Source of the DNA: DASZGI01 sp035938995
Lineage (GTDB): Bacteria > Actinomycetota > Actinomycetes > Streptomycetales > Catenulisporaceae
Assembly: GCF_035938995.1 (NCBI RefSeq)
Contig: NZ_DASZGI010000001.1
Location: 1-31,156, forward strand
Reading direction: 5' to 3'
Length of the DNA stretch: 31,156 nucleotides
Below the pieces are notes generated by a model. The model was not told where the DNA came from. It searched no databases and was given only the letters and a program-made list of their open reading frames with translations. Positions 15,156-21,688 of this stretch are shown piece by piece; position 1 is the stretch's first letter, and every line of letters starts with the position of its first letter. The translations under genes and the position numbers were made by a program.

Positions 15156-15184
15156 CTGACAGTTCTACTAGTTCCTAGTAGAAT
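15156..15184 (+). promoter_or_regulatory. Near-consensus promoter of the toxin-antitoxin module
   Basis: The -35 hexamer CTGACA (15156-15161) is separated by 17 bases from the -10 hexamer TAGAAT (15179-15184). The predicted start of transcription, seven bases on, coincides with the A of the antitoxin ATG at 15191, so the mRNA would be leaderless. Confidence 0.7.
15163..15183. promoter_or_regulatory. Palindromic operator within the toxin-antitoxin promoter
   Basis: Perfect 9-bp arms TTCTACTAG and CTAGTAGAA surround the 3-base centre TTC. The palindrome fills the spacer between -35 and -10 and covers most of the -10. This is the position expected for autorepression by the antitoxin or the toxin-antitoxin complex, as known for Phd and VapB families. 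Confidence 0.75.
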
Positions 15185-15190
15185 GGCGGC

Positions 15191-15481
15191 ATGGCCACGG
15201 TCACAGTCAGCGAACTCAACCAGCAGACGGCGCGCGTTCTGGAACGCGTCAAAGCCGGCGAGTCCATCGTCGTCACCGAGTACGGGCGGCCGGTCGCGCG
15301 GCTGGTGCCGGATACACCGGTAACCGGTGTCCCCCTCCTTGACGAGCTGATCGCGCGAGGGCGGGCGATCCCGGCAGCCGCCCCGGGCCCGATACCGCCG
15401 ACACCTCCGCGGGAGTCCGCGCACGGCGACATCAGCCTTTCCGACGCGTTGCTCCAGGCACGAGACGAGGAAAGGTACTGA
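15191..15481 (+). CDS. Phd/YefM-family antitoxin
   Basis: This is the DNA-binding antitoxin of a type II toxin-antitoxin pair. Residues 1-40 match the Phd/YefM fold (VTVSELNQQTARVLERVKAGESIVVTEYGRPVARLVP). A Pro-rich linker (61-73) follows, then the short C-terminal toxin-binding segment ISLSDALLQARDEERY. The 96-residue length is normal. No Shine-Dalgarno precedes the ATG; the promoter geometry predicts a leaderless transcript starting at this ATG. The stop overlaps the toxin start by one base (TGATG). It stands alone between the pgl terminator and a convergent DUF2332 gene, which suggests later insertion. Confidence 0.9.
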   Translation: MATVTVSELNQQTARVLERVKAGESIVVTEYGRPVARLVPDTPVTGVPLLDELIARGRAIPAAAPGPIPPTPPRESAHGDISLSDALLQARDEERY

Positions 15482-15870
15482 TGATCTACCTTGACACGTC
15501 CGCGGTCCTCAAACTCGTCGCTCCGGAAGCTGAAACCGCGGCGCTGGAACTCTGGATCGCCGAGCGGTCCGCCATGCCGCGGGTCTCGTCCCGCCTGCTG
15601 CGCATCGAGTTGCTCCGGACCGTCACCCGCCACGCTCCCGACAGGATCGATCGCGCGCGTCTCCTGCTCTCGGGAATCGCGCTGATCGGTATGGACGAGG
15701 TCGCAAGCAGCGCTGAGGTGATCGGCGACCCGCTCTTGCGAAGCCTCGACGCCATCCACCTCGCCACGGCCGACAGTCTGCGCTCGGCGATCAGCGCGTT
15801 CGTCACGTATGACAAGCGGCTGGCAGGCGCGGCGACGGCCCTGAGCCTGCCGGTGGAAGCTCCCGCCTAG
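15481..15870 (+). CDS. PIN-domain toxin, VapC-like ribonuclease
   Basis: The 129-residue product is a PIN-domain endoribonuclease expected to cleave RNA when released from its antitoxin. The acidic metal-binding residues are visible: D5 (MIYLDTSAVLKL), E43 (RIELLRTV), D90 (LDAIHLATA) and D111 (TYDKRL). These and the length fit VapC toxins. It is paired with a Phd-type rather than VapB-type antitoxin, a known mixed combination. Translation is probably coupled to the antitoxin by the TGATG overlap. The RNA target cannot be predicted from sequence. Confidence 0.92.
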   Translation: MIYLDTSAVLKLVAPEAETAALELWIAERSAMPRVSSRLLRIELLRTVTRHAPDRIDRARLLLSGIALIGMDEVASSAEVIGDPLLRSLDAIHLATADSLRSAISAFVTYDKRLAGAATALSLPVEAPA

Positions 15871-15906
15871 CGCGCGAAACGCGTCTCCTGGAGCGGGCTG
15901 CCGGAT

Positions 15907-17064
15907 TCAGTGGGCCACGGGGACCGGGGACCACTCCAGGCCGGCGCCGTGCATCCGGACGTTGCCGAGGCGGAAAAGGCGCTCCTGACCGCCGAGGTAC
16001 ACGGCCGCGGCGAGGACTTCGAACGGGGTGACGCCGTCCGGGGCGTGCTCGTCGGGCCTGCTGGTGAACAGTCCGAGGCCGGCCTGGTGCGCCTCCTTCA
16101 TGATGCAGACCAGGTCGCGGCGCGCGCCGAGGCTCCGGATGAGCGCGGCGAAGTCGGCGCGGCCTTCTTGCGACCAGTGCGGGATCGTGTTGGAGACGAA
16201 CACGCACGGGATCGCGTTGCGCGGCACCGAGTCCACGGCGTCGGGCAGGATGCGCAGCGCGTCGCCTTTGCGGAGACGTACCGGTCGCCGTGCGGCGTGG
16301 GCGAGGGCGGCCTCGAGTCTTGCCCGGCGCTCGGTGTGTTCGGGCCAGACCAGCGCCCGCAGCCAGGCGACGTGTTCGGGGTCGTCGGGGCCGAGCGGGT
16401 TGATGTCCAGGCCGACCCTCGACGCGATGCGCAGTTCCTTGGACACGAACGGTTCCAGCGCCTTCGCCGCTGCCGTCGGCTCTCCCTCGGCCTCGGTGCG
16501 CAGCGTGGGCACGCCGTGCGCCTCTCCCGATCCCGCTCGCAGCTCCGTCCCGTCTTCGAACTCGTATACGTAGGCGTAGCGGTCGGCGTGCAGGAGGAGA
16601 CCCGCGCTCGACCCCGCCTCGATCAGGCCGAGCGGGCGGCGGGTGCACGCCTGCGCCCAACCGAACGCGGGGAACAACGGTGCGGCGCGCAGCACCTCGT
16701 TGGTTTGCGTCTCGCCGGTGGACAGCAGCGCCTCGATGCGAGCGCGGTGCGCGGAGACGAACGCGTCGAAGACCTGCGGGAGCTCGTCGTCCGGGCCTCG
16801 GTGGCCGCCGACGGAGGGATAGTACGCGGCGAGGTCGTCGTCTGGCTCGTCGAACAGGACGCGCTGAACAGCCGCGAACAAGAGGTTCGGAATCCGCTGG
16901 CGCTCGGGAGCCGCCGCCAGAACCCCCTCGAACAGACCCCCCTCGGCCACACTGTCGGCCACATGCTGCGCGAGACGCGTGTAGAGGGGCGAGGATTCGC
17001 GCACCTCTCGGTCGATGAACCGCTGAAACCGGTCGACTACCTCTGCTCCGGCGTCCGCGCTCAT
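15907..17064 (-). CDS. DUF2332 family protein
   Basis: The 385-residue product belongs to the DUF2332 family, widespread in actinobacteria and without a settled function. The N-terminal block (FQRFIDREVRESSPLYTRLAQHVAD), the central LGLIEAGSSAGLLLHADRYAYVYEF and the C-terminal NAIPCVFVSNTIPHWSQE are typical of the family; the central block resembles a Rossmann-like, methyltransferase-type nucleotide-binding loop, so an enzymatic role is possible but unproven. The ATG at 17064 has no Shine-Dalgarno and TAAGAT lies eight bases upstream, suggesting a leaderless transcript. It stands alone, convergent with the toxin-antitoxin module and downstream of rbpA. Confidence 0.88.
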   Translation of the reverse strand: MSADAGAEVVDRFQRFIDREVRESSPLYTRLAQHVADSVAEGGLFEGVLAAAPERQRIPNLLFAAVQRVLFDEPDDDLAAYYPSVGGHRGPDDELPQVFDAFVSAHRARIEALLSTGETQTNEVLRAAPLFPAFGWAQACTRRPLGLIEAGSSAGLLLHADRYAYVYEFEDGTELRAGSGEAHGVPTLRTEAEGEPTAAAKALEPFVSKELRIASRVGLDINPLGPDDPEHVAWLRALVWPEHTERRARLEAALAHAARRPVRLRKGDALRILPDAVDSVPRNAIPCVFVSNTIPHWSQEGRADFAALIRSLGARRDLVCIMKEAHQAGLGLFTSRPDEHAPDGVTPFEVLAAAVYLGGQERLFRLGNVRMHGAGLEWSPVPVAH

Positions 17065-17071
17065 GGCTGCG

Positions 17072-17077
17072 ATCTTA
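17072..17077 (-). promoter_or_regulatory. -10 element (TAAGAT) for a predicted leaderless DUF2332 gene
   Basis: TAAGAT on the minus strand ends eight bases before the ATG at 17064. No Shine-Dalgarno is present. The -35 region is not convincing. Confidence 0.4.
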
Positions 17078-17081
17078 CGCC

Positions 17082-17097
17082 GCGCCGGGTACGGCGC
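17082..17097 (-). terminator. Short hairpin between rbpA and the DUF2332 gene
   Basis: GCGCCG and CGGCGC pair perfectly around the loop GGTA, beginning 19 bases after the rbpA stop. There is no T tract. It may end or trim the rbpA transcript. Confidence 0.4.
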
Positions 17098-17115
17098 AGC
17101 GGGCGGGAGCGCGGG

Positions 17116-17451
17116 TCAGGCCTCGCCGCGCAGCTTGGCCAGGGCCTCGGCCAGGATCGCCTCGCCGTCCTCGTCGGAGCGCCGCTCGCGGACGTAGGCC
17201 AGGTGCGTCTTGTACGGCTCGGTGCGGGGCGGCGCCGGGGGGTTTTCGCGGTCCGGACCGGCCGGGAAGCCGCAGCGGGGGCAGTCCCAGGTGTCCGGGA
17301 TCTGGGCCTCGGACGCGAAGCTCGGCTTGGTCTCATGGCCGTTGCAGCAGTAGAAGCTTATCCAGATCCGCGGGGCCGTCTCGCCGCGCTCGGCTTCCCC
17401 CATGGGGCCGGCCCCGACCCGACTTCCGCGAATCGCGTTGCCACTAGCCAC
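17116..17451 (-). CDS. rbpA: RNA polymerase-binding protein RbpA
   Basis: RbpA is an actinobacterial transcription factor that binds RNA polymerase and the principal sigma factor and stabilises the open complex. The 111-residue product is nearly canonical. The N-terminal tail MASGNAIRGSRVGAGPMGEAERG is followed by a core domain with zinc-ligand-type residues C35/C36, H39, C57 and C60, then the sigma-interacting C-terminal helix (EPYKTHLAYVRERRS to AEALAKLRGE). The GTG at 17451 is chosen because GGGAGA precedes it and the mature family N-terminus begins there. Its neighbours are secG upstream and the DUF2332 gene downstream, both on the same strand. Confidence 0.96.
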   Translation of the reverse strand: MASGNAIRGSRVGAGPMGEAERGETAPRIWISFYCCNGHETKPSFASEAQIPDTWDCPRCGFPAGPDRENPPAPPRTEPYKTHLAYVRERRSDEDGEAILAEALAKLRGEA

Positions 17452-17567
17452 TGTTCGTCTCCCTGCCAGGATCGTTCCTCGCCCGTACGGTGCGCGATGC
17501 ACCAGTGTACGAGCGAAAACGGAGACGTGTGCGGGGGTCGGATCGGTTGCACGCGAACCGCACCGCG

Positions 17568-17581
17568 ATTTGTCATCAAAT
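17568..17581. promoter_or_regulatory. AT-rich inverted repeat upstream of rbpA
   Basis: ATTTG and CAAAT surround TCAT in an AT-richer pocket between secG and rbpA, 117 bases upstream of the rbpA start. No known regulator is recognised. Confidence 0.3.
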
Positions 17582-17636
17582 ACTACACGCCGTCACGTTC
17601 CCGGTACGGGGAGACGATGACGGCGCGTCAGGGTGG

Positions 17637-17655
17637 CGGCGTCGAGCAGACGCCG
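17637..17655 (-). terminator. Hairpin after secG
   Basis: CGGCGTC and GACGCCG pair perfectly around GAGCA, starting eight bases after the secG stop. There is no T tract. It probably marks the end of the gap-pgk-tpiA-secG unit. Confidence 0.5.
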
Positions 17656-17662
17656 GGCGGGC

Positions 17663-17893
17663 CTACGGCTTGTAGTAGATCCCGAGGCCGACGATCGTGG
17701 CGATCCAGACCACCGCGAGCACGATCGTGATCCGGTCGAGGTTCTTCTCCACCACCGAGGAGCCGCCGTGCTGGGACGTGAAGCCGCCGCCGAACATGTC
17801 GGACAGGCCGCCGCCCTTGCCCTTGTGCAGCAGGACGAAGACGATCAGCAGCAGGCTGGTGATCGCGAGGACCACCTCGAGCGCGATGACCAC
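17663..17893 (-). CDS. secG: Preprotein translocase subunit SecG
   Basis: SecG is the small auxiliary subunit of the SecYEG protein translocation channel in the cytoplasmic membrane. The 76-residue product has two predicted transmembrane helices (about 4-22 and 53-72) with the conserved LLHKGKGGGLSDMFGGG loop between them. GTG start. It lies 176 bases downstream of tpiA with a strong hairpin in between, in the usual actinobacterial position after the glycolytic genes. Confidence 0.94.
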   Translation of the reverse strand: MVIALEVVLAITSLLLIVFVLLHKGKGGGLSDMFGGGFTSQHGGSSVVEKNLDRITIVLAVVWIATIVGLGIYYKP

Positions 17894-18023
17894 GGACGGC
17901 TCTTCTCTCTACGACCGGCGGTACCGGGCGCGGTTTCTCCATACGACGGATGCAGCGTACCTGTGCGGGCGGCTCGCGGGCCAGTGGCGCTGATCGGCGA
18001 CTGCACAGCGACTGCCGAGGGCC

Positions 18024-18065
18024 CGGCGTCCCGGCCGGATGTTCGCACATCCGACCGGGACGCCG
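18024..18065 (-). terminator. Long stable hairpin between tpiA and secG
   Basis: Two 19-base arms, CGGCGTCCCGGCCGGATGT and its near-perfect complement, pair at 18 of 19 positions around the loop TCGC. It begins four bases after the tpiA stop. No T tract follows on the minus strand, so it may be a partial terminator or an mRNA end protector that sets the secG level. Confidence 0.65.
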
Positions 18066-18069
18066 CAGC

Positions 18070-18864
18070 TCACGAGGCCGTGATGTGGTCGCGGTAGCGC
18101 ACGATGCGCACGAAGTCCTCGGCATCGAGGGAGGCGCCGCCGATCAGCGCCCCGTCCACGTCCTTCTCGGCCATGATCCCGGCCGCGTTCGAGCCCTTGA
18201 CCGAGCCGCCGTACAGGACGCGCAGCTTCTCGGCCACCTCGGCGCCGTATGTCCCGTCGACGAAGCCCCGGATCGCGCCGATGACCTCCTGCGCGTCCGC
18301 CGGGGTCGCCACCTCGCCGGTGCCGATCGCCCAGACCGGCTCGTACGCGATCACGCACTGCTCGACCTGCTTGGCGCTGAGCCCCTCGAGCGAGCCCTTG
18401 AGCTGGGCCAGCGTGTGCCCGACGTGCTCGCCGGACTTGCGAATGTCCAGGCCCTCGCCGACGCAGACGATCGGGACCACGCCGCTGCCGAGCGCCGCCC
18501 TGGCCTTGGCCGCGACGAGCGCGTCGGTCTCGTTGTGGTACTGGCGCCGCTCCGAGTGCCCGACGATGGCGTACGAGCAGCCGAGCTTGGCCAGCATCGC
18601 CGCGGACACGTCGCCGGTGTACGCGCCGCCGGCGTGCTCGGACACGTCCTGCGCGCCGTACTTGATCTTCAGCTTGTCGCCGTCCACCAGGGTCTGCACC
18701 GAGCGCAGGTCGGTGAACGGGGCCAGCACGGCGACCTCGACGGCGGCGAAGTCCTTGTCGGTGAGCGAGAAGGCGAGCTTCTGGACGTGCGCGATGGCCT
18801 CGAAGTGGTTGAGGTTCATCTTCCAGTTGCCCGCCATCAGCGGGGTGCGGGAGTTCTGAGCCAT
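18070..18864 (-). CDS. tpiA: Triose-phosphate isomerase
   Basis: TpiA interconverts dihydroxyacetone phosphate and glyceraldehyde-3-phosphate. The 264-residue product has the active-site residues N13 and K15 (AGNWKMN), H103 (VGHSERRQ) and E175 (AYEPVWAIGTG), plus the phosphate-binding loop LYGGSVKGSN. ATG start with GGAG close upstream. The pgk stop is only nine bases away, so the two are co-transcribed and probably translationally linked. Confidence 0.97.
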   Translation of the reverse strand: MAQNSRTPLMAGNWKMNLNHFEAIAHVQKLAFSLTDKDFAAVEVAVLAPFTDLRSVQTLVDGDKLKIKYGAQDVSEHAGGAYTGDVSAAMLAKLGCSYAIVGHSERRQYHNETDALVAAKARAALGSGVVPIVCVGEGLDIRKSGEHVGHTLAQLKGSLEGLSAKQVEQCVIAYEPVWAIGTGEVATPADAQEVIGAIRGFVDGTYGAEVAEKLRVLYGGSVKGSNAAGIMAEKDVDGALIGGASLDAEDFVRIVRYRDHITAS

Positions 18865-18873
18865 GGCTCCGGT

Positions 18874-20067
18874 TCAGCCTTCCAGGACGGAGATGCCGGG
18901 CAGGTCCTTGCCCTCCAGGTACTCGAGCGAGGCGCCGCCGCCGGTGGAGATGTGGCCGAAGGCGGCCTCGTCGAAGCCGAGCGCGCGCACGGCCGCGGCC
19001 GAGTCGCCGCCGCCGACGACGGTGAAGGCGCCCGAGTCGATCAGGCCCTGCGCGACGGCGCGGGTGCCGGCGGCGTAGGGCTCCATCTCGAACACGCCCA
19101 TCGGGCCATTCCAGAACACCGTCTTGACGCCGGCGAGCTTGGCCGCGAACAGCTTCCCGGACTCCGGGCCGATGTCCAGGCCGAGGCGATCGGCCGGGAT
19201 AGCGTCGGCCGCGACGACGTCGTGCTCGGCGTCCGCGGCGAACGCGGTGGCGGCGACCACGTCGACCGGCAGCACGATCTCCACGCCGCTGTCCTTGGCC
19301 CGCTCCAGGTAGCCGCGCACGGTGTCGAGCTGGTCCTCCTCCAGCAGCGACTTGCCGACCTCGTGCCCCTGGGCCTTGAGGAAGGTGAACACCATGCCGC
19401 CGCCGATCAGGATCCGGTCGGCCTTGTCCAGCAGGTTGTCGATGACGCCGAGCTTGTCGGAGACCTTCGAGCCGCCGAGCACGACCACGTAGGGCCGCTC
19501 GACGTTCTCGGTCAGCCGCTTGAGCACGTTCAGCTCGGCGGTGATGAGGTATCCGGCGGCGTTGGGCAGATCCTCGGCGACGTCGTAGACGGAGGCGTGG
19601 CGGCGGTGCACGGCGCCGAAGCCGTCGGAGACGAACAGGTCGGCGAACGCGGCGAGCTGGTCGGCGAACTTGCCCCGCTCCACGGCGTCCTTGCTGGTCT
19701 CGGCCGGGTTGAAGCGGACGTTCTCGAGCAGCGCGATCTCGCCGTCCTTGAGCGCCGCGACGGTTGCCTTGGCGGACTCGCCGACCGTGTCGGCGGCGAA
19801 GGCGACCGGGGCGCCGAGCAGCTCGGACAGGCGCACCGCCACGGGGGCGAGCGAGTACTTCTTGTCGCCCTCCGGATCGCCCTTCGGCCGGCCAAGGTGC
19901 GCGGTGACGATCACCTTCGCGCCGCGCTCGAGCAGCGTCTTGAGGGTGGGCACGGAGGCGCGGATGCGGCCGTCGTCGGTGATGCGGGTGCCGTCGAGGG
20001 GCACGTTGAGGTCGGCGCGGACCAGGACCCGCTTGCCCGAGACCTCGAGATCGTCAATCGTCTTCAT
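18874..20067 (-). CDS. pgk: Phosphoglycerate kinase
   Basis: Pgk makes ATP from 1,3-bisphosphoglycerate. The 397-residue product is of standard length, with the N-terminal VRADLNVPLDG and HLGRPKG motifs, the hinge-region IGGGMVFTFLKAQG and the C-terminal nucleotide-binding STGGGASLEYLEGK. ATG start preceded by CGGGAG. It lies 150 bases downstream of gap, with a hairpin in the gap, and directly precedes tpiA. Confidence 0.97.
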   Translation of the reverse strand: MKTIDDLEVSGKRVLVRADLNVPLDGTRITDDGRIRASVPTLKTLLERGAKVIVTAHLGRPKGDPEGDKKYSLAPVAVRLSELLGAPVAFAADTVGESAKATVAALKDGEIALLENVRFNPAETSKDAVERGKFADQLAAFADLFVSDGFGAVHRRHASVYDVAEDLPNAAGYLITAELNVLKRLTENVERPYVVVLGGSKVSDKLGVIDNLLDKADRILIGGGMVFTFLKAQGHEVGKSLLEEDQLDTVRGYLERAKDSGVEIVLPVDVVAATAFAADAEHDVVAADAIPADRLGLDIGPESGKLFAAKLAGVKTVFWNGPMGVFEMEPYAAGTRAVAQGLIDSGAFTVVGGGDSAAAVRALGFDEAAFGHISTGGGASLEYLEGKDLPGISVLEG

Positions 20068-20145
20068 CGCTACTCCCGATAGGGATAGGGCTGCGCGCAG
20101 TGCGTACGGGATCCCGCCCTAGGGTGTGGGCGGGCTGGTCAGGCA

Positions 20146-20181
20146 GAGGCCCGCGGAACACCGGCGGTGTCCGCGGGCCTC
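20146..20181 (-). terminator. Hairpin between gap and pgk
   Basis: GAGGCCCGCGGA-A-CACC pairs with GGTGTCCGCGGGCCTC around GGC, with one bulged A (sixteen pairs). It begins 36 bases after the gap stop. With no T tract it may act as a processing or stabilising element that lets gap be expressed above pgk and tpiA. Confidence 0.55.
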
Positions 20182-20217
20182 GAGCCACGGTGCGTCCACG
20201 TCGCGGGACGCCGCTGG

Positions 20218-21243
20218 TTACAGCTGGGCGCCGACGTGCTTGATCAGGTCGATCAGGCGGTTCGAGTAGCCCCACTCGTTGTCATACCAGCCGACGACCT
20301 TGGCCTGGGCGCCCTGCACGAGCGTCAGCTTCGAGTCGAAGGTGCAGGAGGAGGCGTCGGTGACGATGTCCGAGGAGACGATCTCGTCCTCGGTGTAGGT
20401 CAAGAAGCCCTTGAGCGGGCCCTCCTGCGACGCCTTCTTGAACGCCGCGTTGACCTCTTCCTTGGTGGTCTCGCGGGACAGGTCGACGGTCAGGTCGGTG
20501 ACCGAGCCCACCGGGACCGGCACGCGGAACGCGAAGCCGTCCAGCTTGCCCTTGACCTCCGGGATGACCAGCGAGATGGCGCGGGCGGCCCCGGTGGAGG
20601 TGGGGATGATCGACTGGGCGGCGGCGCGGGCGCGGCGCAGGTCGATGGTGCCCTTGCGGGTCAGCGCGATCTGGTCGAGCAGCTGCTGCTCGGTGGTGTA
20701 CGCGTGGATCGTGGTCATCAGGCCCTTCTCGATGCCGAACTCGTCGAGCAGGACCTTGACCAGCGGGGCCAGGCAGTTGGTTGTGCAGGAGGCGTTCGAG
20801 ATCACGTGGTGCTGGGCGGCGTCGTAGTTGTTCTCGTTGATGCCCATCACGATCGTGATGTCCTCGCCGGTGGCCGGCGCGGAGATGATGACCTTCTGCG
20901 CGCCCGCGTCGATGTGCTTGCGGGCGTCCTCCGCCTTGGTGAACAGGCCGGTGGACTCGACGACGACGTCGGCGCCGAGCTCCTTCCACGGCAGCGCGGC
21001 CGGGTCCCGCTCGGAGACGACCTTGATCTCCTTGCCGTTGATGACCAGGCCGGCCTCGGTGGCCTCGACGGTGCCCGGGAAGCGGCCGAGGTTGGTGTCG
21101 TACTTGAGGAAGTGGGCCAGGATCTCCGGCTTGGTGATGTCGTTGATGCCGACGATCTCGATGTCGGCGCCGGAGGCCAGGGTGGCCCGGAAGAAGTTGC
21201 GGCCGATGCGGCCGAAGCCGTTGATGCCAACGCGGGTCGTCAC
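20218..21243 (-). CDS. gap: Glyceraldehyde-3-phosphate dehydrogenase, type I
   Basis: Gap oxidises and phosphorylates glyceraldehyde-3-phosphate with NAD+. The 341-residue product has the Rossmann motif INGFGRIGR (7-15) and the catalytic Cys153 in SNASCTTNCLAP. The GTG at 21243 gives the family's normal N-terminus (VTTRVGINGFG) and has GAGGAGA eight bases upstream. It heads the gap-pgk-tpiA-secG cluster. The 445 bases upstream carry candidate operators. Confidence 0.97.
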   Translation of the reverse strand: MTTRVGINGFGRIGRNFFRATLASGADIEIVGINDITKPEILAHFLKYDTNLGRFPGTVEATEAGLVINGKEIKVVSERDPAALPWKELGADVVVESTGLFTKAEDARKHIDAGAQKVIISAPATGEDITIVMGINENNYDAAQHHVISNASCTTNCLAPLVKVLLDEFGIEKGLMTTIHAYTTEQQLLDQIALTRKGTIDLRRARAAAQSIIPTSTGAARAISLVIPEVKGKLDGFAFRVPVPVGSVTDLTVDLSRETTKEEVNAAFKKASQEGPLKGFLTYTEDEIVSSDIVTDASSCTFDSKLTLVQGAQAKVVGWYDNEWGYSNRLIDLIKHVGAQL

Positions 21244-21373
21244 GAACCGGTCTCCTCGCTCCTCCGCGCCGGGCTGCGGGGCCCCCGCCACCCGGCTGCT
21301 GGTGGTGTTCAGTCTGTGGATTCTGTCTCAACCTACCGTGGCCGGTCGGCGCGGTGCGAACCGGCCCGGATTT

Positions 21374-21391
21374 TGGTATTACCAGCTGGTA
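21374..21391. promoter_or_regulatory. Overlapping palindromes TGGTA/TACCA/TGGTA upstream of gap
   Basis: Three arms alternate: TGGTA-T-TACCA-GC-TGGTA. The first two form an 11-base palindrome and the last two a 12-base palindrome (TACCAGCTGGTA). It lies 131-148 bases upstream of the gap start. The TGGT..ACCA arms resemble GntR-type operators, but the regulator is unknown. Confidence 0.45.
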
Positions 21392-21415
21392 GCACGGGGG
21401 TGACGAGAAACTCTA

Positions 21416-21423
21416 AAGCGCTT
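21416..21423. promoter_or_regulatory. AAGCGCTT palindrome upstream of gap
   Basis: This 8-bp perfect palindrome with a central CG resembles the core of LacI/GalR-family operators. It lies about 175 bases upstream of the gap start and 25 bases from the TGGTA/TACCA element. Confidence 0.3.
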
Positions 21424-21688
21424 CTTGGGGTCACATCCGTCTCAGCGGCTGGGACGATTACGCCCAAACGTGCTCATCCCCACACCGCGTCCGCGGACGG
21501 AAATCACAGTGAACTGATGCGGGCGCACATGCCGGGACTTCAACGCAGGTTAATCGGCATGCGACCAGTGGCGGCGACCGGTGCCGACCCGCTTTCGCAT
21601 CCCGCTTTAAGACGGGCGGTCATCTTGAAACGGACGGAACCCCGAGGCCAGTTATAGCGGCCCTTTAGCCCCGCACCCCGCTCGGCTC

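Larger units (their letters stand above)
21244..21688. other. Non-coding region upstream of gap
   Basis: No coding sequence with recognisable homology lies between gap and whiA. The region holds several short symmetric elements, listed separately at 21374-21391 and 21416-21423, and probably the gap promoter. A convincing -35/-10 pair for gap was not found. Confidence 0.6.

Noticed and set aside
17597..17602. GGGAAC on the minus strand as a -35 of a sigma-R type promoter for rbpA
   Set aside because: No matching GTT -10 element lies about 18 bases downstream, so the promoter class is not supported.
17950..20082. About 700-codon open frame on the plus strand across tpiA and pgk
   Set aside because: Complementary shadow of two clear glycolytic enzymes; composition is typical of a GC-rich antisense frame.
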